DNA of 64,000 nt from Marivita hallyeonensis (lineage in GTDB: Bacteria; Pseudomonadota; Alphaproteobacteria; Rhodobacterales; Rhodobacteraceae), in contig NZ_FQXC01000004.1 of the NCBI RefSeq assembly GCF_900129875.1, positions 613,771 through 677,770 on the forward strand, given 5' to 3'. Below, piece after piece: positions 36,699 through 46,559 of the stretch. Numbering within the stretch: the stretch's first letter is position 1; every line of letters starts with the position of its first letter. The notes under the pieces were generated by a model. It was not told where the DNA came from and made no database searches. It worked only from the letters and a program-made list of their open reading frames with translations. Both the position numbers and the translations under genes were made by a program.

Positions 36699-39152
36699 TC
36701 AGCGCCCGAAGATCAGCGAATTGGGGCTGCGTTCAATCGCGCGCGCCAGTTCTGAAATCGACTTGGCGGCGTTTTGCACCTCGCGCAGCGCAGACAAAGT
36801 CTGCTGGTTGAAATCGGAGCGCGCGCCATAAGACCCGATCACCGCTTCCGTCTCGCCTACCAGACGCTCCAGACGCGCGGTCAACTGCGGCAGGTCCTCA
36901 ACGGACTCCGCCACCGATCCGGCTGCATCCGATGCCGATTGCAGCGTCGCATTCAGGTTCTCGACCACACCGCCCTGACGCAATTCCGACAGGGCCAGAC
37001 GCATCTCGGTCAACGCATCGTTGATGGTGCCGGGCAGGTCCATCGTCTCGTCGCTGCCGATCAGCGCGTCCACACGGTTAAGCGTGCCCGTCGCGCTATC
37101 CACCAGTGCCTGCAGCTCAAGTTCGTTTGCCGTCTTCGCGACAGCCTCCAGCTCACCCAAAAGGGCTGGAATGTCGGTTTCCGTGATCTGCCGCAAGTTG
37201 GCGGTCAGGGCGGGCGCATCCTGAGATGCAACGCTGGCATCCGCCATCACCCGATCAAGGTTGCGCAAGGCCCGTCCCAGCGACTCGACCGCGCCTTCCG
37301 CCTGAAGATCGGCCACCACCGTGCGTACATCCGCAATCGCCGCGTTGACCGAGGCCGGGATCGACTGCACCGCCTCCTGCGCCAAAAGGGCATCGACGCG
37401 ATTAAGCGTCTGTGTGGCGCCCGCCACAAGCGCATCCAGCTCCAGATCCTGCGCGGTCTGCGCCACGCCTTGCAGCTCGGACAGAACGGCCGGAATCTCT
37501 TCTTCGGTCAACCGGGTCAGGTTCTGCGCCAAGGCCGGCGCGCTTTGCGAGGCCTCGTTGATCCCCACCATCGCCTCGTCGAGCCGCGCCAGCGCGCTGT
37601 TGAGCGAGGCCACCGCGCCACCTTCGCGCACCTCCGCCACCAGCGCCGTCAGGTCTTCCACAGCCGCTTCGATTTGCGCCGGAATGGATTGGATCGCCTC
37701 ACTCCCCACCAGCGCGCGCGCATCGTCAATCAGGGCAACGGTCGACCCCGGCACGCGTTGCAGATCCTCGTTGCGCGCCAGTTGCTCGAACGAGTCCATC
37801 AGACTGATCGCCTGATCCATCACCTCTTCGATGGGCAAGGCGTTGATCCGTTCCAGAACACCTTCGGCTGTGGCGGTAAAGTCCGACAGGTTGGATTCGA
37901 CACTCGGCAAAAGCGGATGACCGTCGTCAGTCTCGACAAGACGATCCGCAGAAACGTCATCAAGCACCACAAGCTCGACCCGCAGGTCGCTGCTCAAAAG
38001 GCTCTCGGTCGCCAGGCGCGCACGCATGCCGGTCGACACCGCGAAGCGGAAGAACTCGACCGTTTGCTCAGGCGTCGCGTCGGGCGGAAGACCCATGCGC
38101 AGCGGATCGATCGACACATCCGCGACGAGCGTCAATTGCGGGCCAAACGGCGTCTCCTGGATGCTCGACCGCAGTTCCGTCACCACACCGACATCCAGAC
38201 CCTGATACGTCACCTCATCACCCGCTTCGAGACCGGCCACCGACTCGTCGAACTGGATGGAAAACGGCACGCCCCGTGCGACCCCGCGCACCAGACGGTT
38301 GCGCCGCGCCTCTTCCTCGTCTTCATACAGCGTGAAGACGTAACCTGGCCCAATCTCCTCTCCGTCCTCGTACAGGTTGTCGAACTGGATCCCGCCGGTC
38401 AGAAGCGACGCAAGACTGTCGAAATCCACCTCGAACCCCGCCGTGCCGAAGGACAGCTCGAACCCCGAGGAATCCCAGAACCGGGTGGCCTGGCTCAACC
38501 GCGCGTCATGTGGCGCGTCGATGAAGGCGTCCACGAGAACCGTGCGCCCATCCGCCGACAGGCGCGGTGTTTCAAGCCGCCCGACTTCCACACCCCGGAA
38601 CAACACAGGAGACCCGTAGGAGATCGTCGTTCCATCATCCGTCGCCAGCGTGATCCGCTTGCCCGGACGTCCCGGCTGCACCAGGGGCGGCGAGTCAGCG
38701 CCGACAAACTCCGTCATCGGGTTTCCGGCGACATTGTCCCACGCACCTTCGATATAGACGCCGGACAGCACCGTCGACAAACCGCTGATCCCGCGCGCCG
38801 ATACCTCGGGCCGCACCACCCAGAACACGCTTTCGTCGTCCATGAACGGCACGATCTCGTTGTCGACACGGACATTCACCAACACCCGCCCCAGATCGTC
38901 CGTGAAATTCACCCGCTCGACCTGGCCCACCACCACATCGCGGTAGCGCAGCGTTGTCTCTCCCTGCGAAATGCCGGACGCGTTGCCGAACGAAATCGTC
39001 ACCAGAGTGCCGCGATCCGCATAGTTCTGCCACGCGATCCCCAAGGACACCGCCAGCGCCAGAAGCGGCACAAGCCAGACAAATGACAGGTTCCGCCAGA
39101 AGGACTTCTTTGGCGGCGATACCTTCATGTCTGCAGGAGAGAGGTCGCTCAC
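36699..39152 (-). CDS. pqiB: PqiB-type MCE (MlaD-domain) protein with an extended C-terminus
   Basis: Periplasm-spanning lipid-transport protein of 817 residues. One transmembrane helix lies at about 18-40. It is followed by three MCE domains, recognised by FGNASGISQGETTLRYRDV, ISYGSPVLFRGVEVGR and VAGLEAGDEVTYQGLDVG. Beyond residue 420 it is predicted helical and contains three tandem units of 108 residues (478-801). E. coli PqiB has about 546 residues, so this C-terminal needle is much longer. It overlaps the upstream PqiA half by four bases. Confidence 0.9.
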   Translation of the reverse strand: MSDLSPADMKVSPPKKSFWRNLSFVWLVPLLALAVSLGIAWQNYADRGTLVTISFGNASGISQGETTLRYRDVVVGQVERVNFTDDLGRVLVNVRVDNEIVPFMDDESVFWVVRPEVSARGISGLSTVLSGVYIEGAWDNVAGNPMTEFVGADSPPLVQPGRPGKRITLATDDGTTISYGSPVLFRGVEVGRLETPRLSADGRTVLVDAFIDAPHDARLSQATRFWDSSGFELSFGTAGFEVDFDSLASLLTGGIQFDNLYEDGEEIGPGYVFTLYEDEEEARRNRLVRGVARGVPFSIQFDESVAGLEAGDEVTYQGLDVGVVTELRSSIQETPFGPQLTLVADVSIDPLRMGLPPDATPEQTVEFFRFAVSTGMRARLATESLLSSDLRVELVVLDDVSADRLVETDDGHPLLPSVESNLSDFTATAEGVLERINALPIEEVMDQAISLMDSFEQLARNEDLQRVPGSTVALIDDARALVGSEAIQSIPAQIEAAVEDLTALVAEVREGGAVASLNSALARLDEAMVGINEASQSAPALAQNLTRLTEEEIPAVLSELQGVAQTAQDLELDALVAGATQTLNRVDALLAQEAVQSIPASVNAAIADVRTVVADLQAEGAVESLGRALRNLDRVMADASVASQDAPALTANLRQITETDIPALLGELEAVAKTANELELQALVDSATGTLNRVDALIGSDETMDLPGTINDALTEMRLALSELRQGGVVENLNATLQSASDAAGSVAESVEDLPQLTARLERLVGETEAVIGSYGARSDFNQQTLSALREVQNAAKSISELARAIERSPNSLIFGR
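36750..37721 (-). repeat. Three tandem 108-residue units within pqiB
   Basis: Units cover residues 478-585, 586-693 and 694-801, each 324 bases with no gap. Units 1 and 2 are closely similar: both contain QSIPA near the start, a GGAV or EGAV turn, APAL, an IPAxLxEL segment and a TLNR end. Unit 3 keeps the register in its first half and drifts later. The fixed length points to in-frame duplication of a helical segment. Confidence 0.8.
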
Positions 39153-39781
39153 GCCGGCGTTCCTTCACGCGTGTCCCAGATCAATCGTGGGTCGAAGCTA
39201 TTGGCGGAAACCATGGTGAATGCAACCGAAAGCGCGAAACTCACCGCTGCAATGCCCGGATTAATCGTCGCAACGAAGTCGAGCTGCACCAAGGCCGACA
39301 AGATGGCCACCACGAACACATCGATCATCGACCAGCGCCCGATGAACTCCACAACCTCATACAGGTGCAGATGCCGCGCGTGGCCGCGTTTGCCGGTCTG
39401 CACCCGGTACGCCAGATAAGCAATCGCGATAAACTTGCTGATCGGGATCACGACGGACGCGAAAAAGACAATGAACGCAACGCCATAAGATCCATGATCC
39501 ACCAGCTCCAGCACCCCGCCGACAATCGTGCTGTCCGACGTGTTGCCAAAGGTCGAGGTGCGCAGCATCGGGTACACATTGGCCGGAATGTAGACCACCA
39601 TCCCGGCAAAGAGCCACGCCCAGACCTTCTGCAAGCTCGCCGTATCGCGGCTTTGCAGCGGCGCGCCGCACACCGTGCACAAGGGCACATCACGGCGATG
39701 CACCCGTCCGCATTCGGCACAGCCAATGAGCCCCGCCGCGCGGGCGGTGATCACACCCTGCGCTGGTTCAGCGTTTGCCAT
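39149..39781 (-). CDS. pqiA: PqiA-family membrane protein (second half)
   Basis: Integral membrane protein of 210 residues. A Cys4 zinc-ribbon-like N-terminus (CAECGRVH...CTVCGAPL) precedes about four hydrophobic helices, including VYIPANVYPML, a family mark. E. coli PqiA is one chain with two such halves; here each half is its own gene. The start at 39781 overlaps the end of the first-half gene by 31 bases, and its stop overlaps the pqiB ATG. Confidence 0.85.
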   Translation of the reverse strand: MANAEPAQGVITARAAGLIGCAECGRVHRRDVPLCTVCGAPLQSRDTASLQKVWAWLFAGMVVYIPANVYPMLRTSTFGNTSDSTIVGGVLELVDHGSYGVAFIVFFASVVIPISKFIAIAYLAYRVQTGKRGHARHLHLYEVVEFIGRWSMIDVFVVAILSALVQLDFVATINPGIAAVSFALSVAFTMVSANSFDPRLIWDTREGTPA

Positions 39782-40371
39782 ACCGTCACCCGACACATGA
39801 AACTGTCCTTGAGCGCTGTCACGATCACCAGAAGCACAAACGCCCAAAAGGCGGGGCCCAAGGTGACCGTGGCCAGTCCCGCCACTTTGACCAGGGCAAC
39901 CGCGACCCCGATGATGAATATCTCGGCCATCGCCCAGGGGCGGATCACCTCGGCCAGTCGAAACACCTCCCGCGCGCCCCGCGCCGGCTGCCAGCCCAGC
40001 GCCATCGGCGCAAAGACATAGATCAGCGCCATGAACCGCATGATCGGCAACACCACGATCAGCGCCGCCACCGCAAAGGACAGCGGCAGCATCAGCCCGT
40101 CGGAGAACGCAAGAACCGCATCGAAGACCGAGCTTTTGCGTCCCAAACCCTGAACGTTGAGTTCAAGAAACGGGAAAAAAACTGCCCCGATCATCAGGAT
40201 CAGCCCCGTCGCCGACAGCATCACAATCCGCGTCATCGCCCCGTCGCGCGGCGCCATCAGCACCGTGTCGCACCGCACACACCGTGCCCGCGCGCCCTTT
40301 TCCACATGTGGAATCCGGTGCAGCGCATCGCATTTCGGGCAGGCGATCATATTGGCAAGCGAGTCGGTCAT
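39751..40371 (-). CDS. pqiA: PqiA-family membrane protein (first half)
   Basis: 206-residue homologue of one PqiA half. The N-terminal ribbon CPKCDALH...CVRCDTVL is followed by four hydrophobic segments (near 48-70, 93-118, 147-163 and 170-190). It is first in the operon pqiA-pqiA-pqiB-pqiC, possibly with mnmH. It probably forms the inner-membrane part of the Pqi lipid-transport complex together with the second-half protein. Confidence 0.85.
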   Translation of the reverse strand: MTDSLANMIACPKCDALHRIPHVEKGARARCVRCDTVLMAPRDGAMTRIVMLSATGLILMIGAVFFPFLELNVQGLGRKSSVFDAVLAFSDGLMLPLSFAVAALIVVLPIMRFMALIYVFAPMALGWQPARGAREVFRLAEVIRPWAMAEIFIIGVAVALVKVAGLATVTLGPAFWAFVLLVIVTALKDSFMCRVTVWQTLNQRRV

Positions 40372-40473
40372 CGGGTCACGATAGGGGAAGCCCAGAGAAG
40401 GTTACATAAGGATAATGCAAGGATTTGCTGGCTCAGCGGCCCCACATCGCAACAGGGTTTGCTTATGAAAAAG

Positions 40474-40502
40474 AGGCACGGAACCGAATTGGTTCCATGC
40501 CT
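40474..40502 (-). terminator. Rho-independent terminator of the pseudoazurin gene
   Basis: On the minus strand, AGGCATGGAACC pairs with GGTTCCGTGCCT (12-bp stem, one mismatch, 5-base loop), followed directly by CTTTTTC. It lies about 48 bases after the pseudoazurin stop codon. Confidence 0.8.
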
Positions 40503-40550
40503 CCTTGTATCGCGTATGGCGATTGGCCCGTTGACGACCAGTCGCAGCGG

Positions 40551-41048
40551 TCAGGTCGATGCCAGACCGTCAGCCTCGATTTGGGCAAAGAGCGCGTTGA
40601 ACTTCTCTTGAAGACGGCGCGGGCGATGCTGGACCGACTTCGCAGCCTCGTAGTTGTCCATCTTGCCCTCGCCCTCGACGACGATAATGCCCGCCATGCC
40701 CATCGACACGTGCGGCTGGCACACATAGCCGTAGAAGCCCGGCGTCTCGACGGTCAGTTCGATCTCTTCATTGATCCGACCGCGCCACTCCTCGACGCCC
40801 TCCGGAAGCATCCCATCAACGGACACCGTGTTATGGCCGCGATCCGTTGCCACAAAGCGCACCGTGTCTCCGGGCTGTGCGACAATGATGTCGGGGTAGA
40901 ACACCATGTTGGTGCGGTCCTCGGGATGCCGGTTGAGCATTTCGATCTGTAGCGTCTCCTGTGCCCGTGCGCCGCGCGGCAGCAGCAATGCGGCGGAAGC
41001 GGCGCTTGCGGTCATCAGGAAGTGTCTGCGTGGAAGGTGAAACGGCAT
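40551..41048 (-). CDS. Pseudoazurin (type 1 blue copper protein)
   Basis: Periplasmic one-electron carrier of 165 residues with a twin-arginine-type leader (PRRHFLMTASAASAALLL...ARA). Type 1 copper ligands are seen: His in DRGHNTV, then Cys, His and Met in YVCQPHVSMGM. The C-terminal helix (PRRLQEKFNALFAQ) is standard for pseudoazurin. The ATG at 41048 follows AGGAG. Such proteins feed electrons to nitrite or nitrous oxide reductase or cytochrome peroxidase, but none of these is nearby, so the partner is unknown. It forms a single-gene unit with its own terminator. Confidence 0.9.
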   Translation of the reverse strand: MPFHLPRRHFLMTASAASAALLLPRGARAQETLQIEMLNRHPEDRTNMVFYPDIIVAQPGDTVRFVATDRGHNTVSVDGMLPEGVEEWRGRINEEIELTVETPGFYGYVCQPHVSMGMAGIIVVEGEGKMDNYEAAKSVQHRPRRLQEKFNALFAQIEADGLAST

Positions 41049-41332
41049 GTTAACTCCTATCGGTTTTTTTGAGCGCCGACCCGATCCATGCCTCAGCATG
41101 AATGTCGTGCGCGGCTCTCCGTCCAACGCAGAGATGGCGCGTAAGTGCCCTGCGGAACCCTCCTTTTCACAGAGATGTCAGAATGGCGCGCAATGCTGTG
41201 ATTGCGACGAAAACGCATGGATTTCACCGCAAATCGCGCTAAACGATGCGCCGCCAAAATGGCGCTTGATCTCCACCTAGCTTGAGCTTCTAGCTTGACC
41301 GTCGATCCTTCAAGTGATGGACGAGAGGCAGC

Positions 41333-42598
41333 ATGGTAAGAAATCCCCAATTCTCGCGCTTTATCCTGGCAAGCGGCGTGACCAACCTCGCCGACGGCAT
41401 CGCCGTGGTGGTCTGGGCGTGGGTGGCAACCATGCTGACCCGCGATCCGTTTCTCGTCGCGCTCATGCCCGTGGCCTTGCGTCTTCCGTGGTTCCTTTTC
41501 GCCCTGCCCGCCGGGATCGTCACGGACCGGGTGAACCGCAAGACGCTGATCCTGACGATGGACATCCTGCGCGCCGCCGCGTTTGGCGTCGCCGCGATTC
41601 TTGTCTACGTGTCCTTGCCGTTTGACCCGCCGACTGACGAAGGCACCGCCATGCCCGGCCTCTTCGCGGCACTCATGACCTGCGCACTGGTTGTCGGGAC
41701 GGCAGAGGTCTTTCGCGACAACGCGGCGCAAACGGTCTTGCCTGCCTTGGTTCCGCACACCGACCTCGAGAAAGCGAACGGGCGTCTCTGGAGTGTCGAA
41801 CTTGTCGGCAACACTCTTCTGGGCCCTGCTGCGGGGGCGTTTCTGATCGCTGCTTTGGTCTGGCTGCCCTTTGCGACCAACACCGCCGCCTTCGCCATCG
41901 CTGCCCTGCTCATTGTCGGCCTGAAAGGACAGTTCTCGGCTGCCGCGCCGAAAATCCGCAATTGGCGCGCGGAATTGGGCGAAGGTCTGGCATATCTCCG
42001 CGATGCGCCGCTCTTGCGGTTGTTGGCGGTAGTCACCGGCCTCTGGAACCTTTTCGACCAGATGGTCGTCATCGCGCTGGTCCTTTACGTGCAAGAGGTG
42101 CTCGGCCTCGGCGCGCAGGCCTACGGTCTCATGCTCTCTGCCGCCGCTTTTGGCGGCATCGCAGGCGGGTTCTGCGCGGACGCCATCGTCCGCAAGCTCG
42201 GCCCCGGCCGCGCCGCCCAATACGCGCAATTCGCCTCCGCCCTCACATTTGCCGCGATCCCCTTCGCACCGAACGCCGTGACCTTGGCCGTCATCCTCGC
42301 CACCTTCGAATTCGTTGGCCTGACATGGAACACCGTCTCGGTGTCCTATCGCCAACGCACGATCCCCAACGCGCTGCTCGGCCGCGTCAACAGCGTCTAC
42401 CGGTTGCTCGCCTGGGGCATGATGCCGATCGGTCTCCTTCTCTCGGGCGCATTGGTCAGCGCATCCGAAAGCATCGTTACGCGCGAGACCGCCCTCACCA
42501 TACCATTCATTGTCGCCGCAATCGGTGTCATCGCATTAAGCGCGCTTACCTGGAAACCACTGGGCGAAGGGTTCCGGGACCGCGCATCAACGAAGTGA
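41333..42598 (+). CDS. MFS transporter, EntS-like exporter type
   Basis: Major-facilitator protein of 421 residues with about twelve hydrophobic segments. The loop motif after helix 2 reads GIVTDRVNRKTLIL (motif A-like, DRxxRK). The DNAAQTVLPALV segment is typical of the EntS/MFS_3 group of exporters. It stands alone between pseudoazurin and the bet genes, so nothing points to its substrate. No terminator is evident in the 146 bases that follow. Confidence 0.82.
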   Translation: MVRNPQFSRFILASGVTNLADGIAVVVWAWVATMLTRDPFLVALMPVALRLPWFLFALPAGIVTDRVNRKTLILTMDILRAAAFGVAAILVYVSLPFDPPTDEGTAMPGLFAALMTCALVVGTAEVFRDNAAQTVLPALVPHTDLEKANGRLWSVELVGNTLLGPAAGAFLIAALVWLPFATNTAAFAIAALLIVGLKGQFSAAAPKIRNWRAELGEGLAYLRDAPLLRLLAVVTGLWNLFDQMVVIALVLYVQEVLGLGAQAYGLMLSAAAFGGIAGGFCADAIVRKLGPGRAAQYAQFASALTFAAIPFAPNAVTLAVILATFEFVGLTWNTVSVSYRQRTIPNALLGRVNSVYRLLAWGMMPIGLLLSGALVSASESIVTRETALTIPFIVAAIGVIALSALTWKPLGEGFRDRASTK

Positions 42599-42744
42599 GT
42601 TCTACGCGCCAAAAGTTAAGAAACCATGATCGAGTTTCGTTCTCTATGATCGAACGATCTTTCCGAAACCAAAATCTCAAGTGAACTTTCCAGGCCGATT
42701 TTCCACAATCGCAACCGTACGGACCAATCGGGCGAACCGTACGC

Positions 42745-44403
42745 CTAACGCTGCGCCACGCGCCAATTCGGATGCACCCAAGGCTCTGCATTCTCGGGCG
42801 GCAACGGCGCCCGGCCCAAGATATGATCCGCCGCTTTTTCACCGACCAGAATCGACGGCGCGTTGAGGTTCCCGTTGGTGATCCGCGGAAAGATCGAACT
42901 GTCCGCAACTCTCAGATTTTCCACACCAATCACACGTGTCTCCGGATCGACAACCGCCATCGGATCGTCACGCGCCCCCATCTTCACCGTGCCGCAGGGA
43001 TGATAGGCGCTTTCGGCATGTTCGCGGATGAATTCATCAATCGTTTCATCACTTTGCGCATGTTCGCCCGGCTGGATTTCGCTTTTGTAGAACGGCGCGA
43101 ACGCCTCCTGCGCAAAAATTTCCCGCACCAGCCTGATGCCCGCGCGGAACTCCTCCCAATCCTCTATGTGGCTCATGTAATTGAAGAAAATCCGGGGGTC
43201 TTCCTTCGGGTCCGCTGATTTCAGCGTGACCTCGCCGCGCGAAGGCGACCGCATCGGCCCGACATGCGCCTGAAACCCATGCCCTTCCGCCGCCGTCTGA
43301 CCGTCATACCGCACCGCGATCGGCAGGAAATGGATCTGCAGATCCGGATACTCAACCCCGGCCCGCGACCGGATAAAACCACATGATTCAAACTGGTTAG
43401 ACGCCCCCGGCCCGGTCTTCGTAAAGAGCCATCGCGCCCCGACATAGGCCTTTCCCAGCAGGTTCCAGTATCGATAGAGACTGACCGGCTGCTTCGACGC
43501 CGCCTGCACATAGACTTCCAGGTGATCTTGCAGATTCTGTCCAACACCGGGCCGATCCGCGATGACTTCGATCCCGTGCTCACGCAGGTGCGCGGCGGGT
43601 CCAATCCCGGAAAGCATCAATAATTTCGGGGAATTGATCGCCGATGCTGCGAGAATGACTTCTTCACGCGCCGTAACGGTCTGAATTGCGCCCTGTCGCT
43701 CGATTTCGACCCCTGTGGCGCGTCCGTCATCGATCACCACTTTCCGCGCGAAAGCTCTGATAAGACTACAGTTTTCGCACTTCAAAGCCGGGCGCAGATA
43801 GGCCTTCGCGGCGGACCACCGCTGCCCGTTCCAAACCGTCATCTCAAATGGTCCAACGCCTTCCTGACGGTGGCCGTTGTAATCGCCAGTGATCCCGTAG
43901 CCCGCCTGCGCTCCCGCTTCGACAAACGCACGCGTCAGTGGGTTGTCCCGCCGACCCCGTGTGACATGCAGCGGACCGTTCGCGCCGCGCCAAGCCGGAT
44001 CACCGCCGTGCCCGCCATCGTGCCAATCCTCTAACCGTTTGAAATACGGCAAAACATCTGCATATCCCCAACCCGCCGCGCCCGCGTCGCGCCAGTGGTC
44101 GAAGTCCTTGGCGTGCCCACGAACATAGACCATGCCGTTGATCGAGGACGATCCGCCAATCACCTTGCCGCGCGGGCAGGCGAGGCGGCGGTTGTTCAGA
44201 TGCGGTTCCGGTTCGGTCCGGTAGCCCCAATCGTAGCGCTTCATGTTCATGGGGAAACTGAGCGCGCCGGGCATCTGGATGAACGGCCCGGCATCACTGC
44301 CGCCATGTTCGATGACGATCACCGACCGACCTGCCTCGGACAGGCGGTAGGCCAAGCCGCATCCAGCCGAACCGGCACCGACAATGACGTAATCTGCAAT
44401 CAT
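42745..44403 (-). CDS. betA: Choline dehydrogenase
   Basis: FAD-dependent GMC oxidoreductase of 552 residues, oxidising choline to betaine aldehyde. The Rossmann motif is [14 protein letters not shown] at residues 7-20. The GMC signature [18 protein letters not shown] lies near 80, and the catalytic His is in [10 protein letters not shown] near the C-terminus. It lies nine bases after betB. The gene set betI-betB-betA lacks betC (choline sulfatase), unlike that of S. meliloti. Confidence 0.93.
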   Translation of the reverse strand: MIADYVIVGAGSAGCGLAYRLSEAGRSVIVIEHGGSDAGPFIQMPGALSFPMNMKRYDWGYRTEPEPHLNNRRLACPRGKVIGGSSSINGMVYVRGHAKDFDHWRDAGAAGWGYADVLPYFKRLEDWHDGGHGGDPAWRGANGPLHVTRGRRDNPLTRAFVEAGAQAGYGITGDYNGHRQEGVGPFEMTVWNGQRWSAAKAYLRPALKCENCSLIRAFARKVVIDDGRATGVEIERQGAIQTVTAREEVILAASAINSPKLLMLSGIGPAAHLREHGIEVIADRPGVGQNLQDHLEVYVQAASKQPVSLYRYWNLLGKAYVGARWLFTKTGPGASNQFESCGFIRSRAGVEYPDLQIHFLPIAVRYDGQTAAEGHGFQAHVGPMRSPSRGEVTLKSADPKEDPRIFFNYMSHIEDWEEFRAGIRLVREIFAQEAFAPFYKSEIQPGEHAQSDETIDEFIREHAESAYHPCGTVKMGARDDPMAVVDPETRVIGVENLRVADSSIFPRITNGNLNAPSILVGEKAADHILGRAPLPPENAEPWVHPNWRVAQR

Positions 44404-44412
44404 ATCAGAGTG

Positions 44413-45873
44413 CTAGTACGGAGCTTCAACGTCGCCCATGCGGACATAGACGGATTTCAGTTCGCTGTAGTTGTTGATCGCGTCCTTAGAATTCTCGCGT
44501 CCGACACCAGACATCTTTGTCCCTCCGAACGGTGCTTCGACCGGCGCGTCGTTGTAGGAATTGATGAAGCACGACCCGGCCTCAAGCTGCGCAATCACTC
44601 GATGCCCGCGCGACAGGTCAGAGGTAAAGACCCCCGCAGACAGACCGAACTCGGTCGCGTTGGCACGCGCGATCGCGTCTTCCTCGGTTTCGAAATCAAG
44701 CACCGCCATGACAGGTCCAAAGATCTCTTCCCGCGCGATAACCATGTCGTCTTTGACATCGGCGAATACAGTGGGCTGGAGGTAAAACCCTTCGCGATCA
44801 ATACGTTCGCCCCCAGTGACCAACCGCGCGCCTTCGGCTTTGCCTTGTTCGATATAGTCCAGAACGATGTTCATCTGTCGTTCGCTGACCATCGGGCCAA
44901 AGCTTGTTGCCTCGTCCAGCGGATCACCGATCACCGCGTTCGCAAGGCGCTCGGTCAGGCGCTTCAGAAACGCTTCTTTAATGCCTTTCTGCACAAATAC
45001 CCGCGTCCCGTTCGAACAGACCTGCCCGGACGAATAGAAATTGCCAAGGATCGCGCCGCCGACCGCGTTATCAAGATCGGCGTCATCGAAGATCAACAGG
45101 GGGGATTTGCCGCCAAGCTCCATCGTGACGTGTTTCATGCCGGCCGCGGCAGCGGCGTAGACCTTTTTGCCTGTCGGCACCGATCCGGTCAGTGACACCT
45201 TTGCCACGCGGGGGTCAGAGACCAGCGATGCACCCACCTCTCCAAGACCCTGAATGACGTTATAAATCCCTGCAGGCAGCCCGGCCTCGTGCAGGATCTC
45301 GGCCACCTTCAAGGCGCAAAGCGGCGTTGTCTCGGATGGCTTGAACAGCATCGCATTGCCACAGGCGAGCGCTGGCGCGCCTTTCCAGCAGGCGATCTGC
45401 GTCGGATAGTTCCACGCGCCGATGCCGACGCAGACGCCAAGCGGTTCGCGACGGGTGTAGACCCAGTCCTCACCCAGTTGGATATGCTCGCCGGTCAGGC
45501 TGCCCGCCAGCCCACCGAAATATTCCAGAGCGTCCGCGCCGCTGGTGGCATCGACAGCAATTGTCTCCTGATACGGCTTGCCGGTGTCGTAGGTTTCAAG
45601 CACCGACAGGTCGTGATTGCGCTCGCGCATGATGTCGGCCGCGCGGCGCAGGACGCGGCCACGTTCGGTGCCCGACAGCGCAGCCCAATGTTTTTGCGCG
45701 CGTTTCGCAGAGGCCAAGGCCTGCTCAACGATCTTTGGTGTTGCCGCGTAAACAGTGGCGATTTGCTCTCCGCTGGCGGGGTAGATCACCGCGATCGGCG
45801 TGCCATTGGTGTCCTCGACATAGGTTCCATCGATGAAATGGCTGGCAGTGGGTTGGGTCGGATAGGTCATCAC
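44413..45873 (-). CDS. betB: Betaine aldehyde dehydrogenase
   Basis: NAD-dependent aldehyde dehydrogenase of 486 residues that yields glycine betaine. The catalytic Glu is in [10 protein letters not shown] and the catalytic Cys in [12 protein letters not shown]. The BADH-type N-terminus has [14 protein letters not shown], and [17 protein letters not shown] lies near the end. It overlaps the betI stop by four bases. The order betI, betB, betA and the divergent choline importer support the assignment. Confidence 0.94.
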   Translation of the reverse strand: MMTYPTQPTASHFIDGTYVEDTNGTPIAVIYPASGEQIATVYAATPKIVEQALASAKRAQKHWAALSGTERGRVLRRAADIMRERNHDLSVLETYDTGKPYQETIAVDATSGADALEYFGGLAGSLTGEHIQLGEDWVYTRREPLGVCVGIGAWNYPTQIACWKGAPALACGNAMLFKPSETTPLCALKVAEILHEAGLPAGIYNVIQGLGEVGASLVSDPRVAKVSLTGSVPTGKKVYAAAAAGMKHVTMELGGKSPLLIFDDADLDNAVGGAILGNFYSSGQVCSNGTRVFVQKGIKEAFLKRLTERLANAVIGDPLDEATSFGPMVSERQMNIVLDYIEQGKAEGARLVTGGERIDREGFYLQPTVFADVKDDMVIAREEIFGPVMAVLDFETEEDAIARANATEFGLSAGVFTSDLSRGHRVIAQLEAGSCFINSYNDAPVEAPFGGTKMSGVGRENSKDAINNYSELKSVYVRMGDVEAPY

Positions 45874-46463
45874 TTCCCCTCTTTGTCGGCAGATTTCAGT
45901 TCCTGGTCGAGCAGGGTCAGCACGTGACGTGTTGCTGCATCGCCTTGCGGGGCCTCCCGACGCAGCGCTTCGCGCAGGTATAGACCGTCGATCAAACCGG
46001 CGATGCGGACCGCCGCCTCTCCGGCCCGAGCGCCAATCAGAGGGCGCAGGCTATGGACGAGATTGGAGTGCAATCGCCGCTGGTAGACGCTCAGAAGCCG
46101 CCACGCCTGATCGTCGCTTTGAGCGAGGACGTAGAAATTGAGCCACGCCGCCACCACCTCGCGCCGGAAATTCGCGCTGGTAAAGCCCGCCCGAATGATC
46201 GCCTCACACCGCGCGCGCGGCCCCCGTGCCATCGACAAGGCACCCCGAACTTCGGCCCCGTAGAGACTCAGTGTGTGGCGCATCGCGGCCAGAAAGATCT
46301 GGTCCTTGCCGCCAAAATAGTGATGCGCCAGCGCCGACGACATCCCGGCCCGTCGCGCGATCTGGGCCACGGTCACATCGAGCGACCCGGCATGTCCGAT
46401 CTCGTCAATCGTGGCTTTCACCAACGCCGCCCGGCGTATAGGCTCCATCCCAAGTTTCGGCAC
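45870..46463 (-). CDS. betI: Choline-responsive TetR-type repressor BetI
   Basis: TetR-family regulator of 197 residues. The N-terminal helix-turn-helix includes [23 protein letters not shown], characteristic of BetI. The C-terminal ligand domain would bind choline, which releases the repressor. It starts the betIBA operon and lies 96 bases from divergent choX, with an inverted repeat between them. Confidence 0.9.
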   Translation of the reverse strand: MPKLGMEPIRRAALVKATIDEIGHAGSLDVTVAQIARRAGMSSALAHHYFGGKDQIFLAAMRHTLSLYGAEVRGALSMARGPRARCEAIIRAGFTSANFRREVVAAWLNFYVLAQSDDQAWRLLSVYQRRLHSNLVHSLRPLIGARAGEAAVRIAGLIDGLYLREALRREAPQGDAATRHVLTLLDQELKSADKEGK

Positions 46464-46507
46464 ATTCGACCCCTTTTGGTTGACCGCCGGACGGTATGGC
46501 GATTTTT

Positions 46508-46521
46508 ATTGACTCGTCAAT
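46508..46521. promoter_or_regulatory. BetI operator candidate
   Basis: ATTGAC-TC-GTCAAT is an inverted repeat with 6-base arms in the betI-choX intergenic region, 38 bases before the choX ATG and flanked by A/T-rich sequence. Binding by BetI to control both directions is inferred from position. Confidence 0.5.
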
Positions 46522-46559
46522 CAACAAAAAACGAGACCACATCAGGGAGCTTCTTGAAC

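Noticed and set aside
36774..39086. 770-residue open frame antisense to pqiB
   Set aside because: It mirrors pqiB, is rich in Arg, His and Gln as expected for a shadow frame in G+C-rich DNA, and shows no motif, while pqiB has clear MCE domains.
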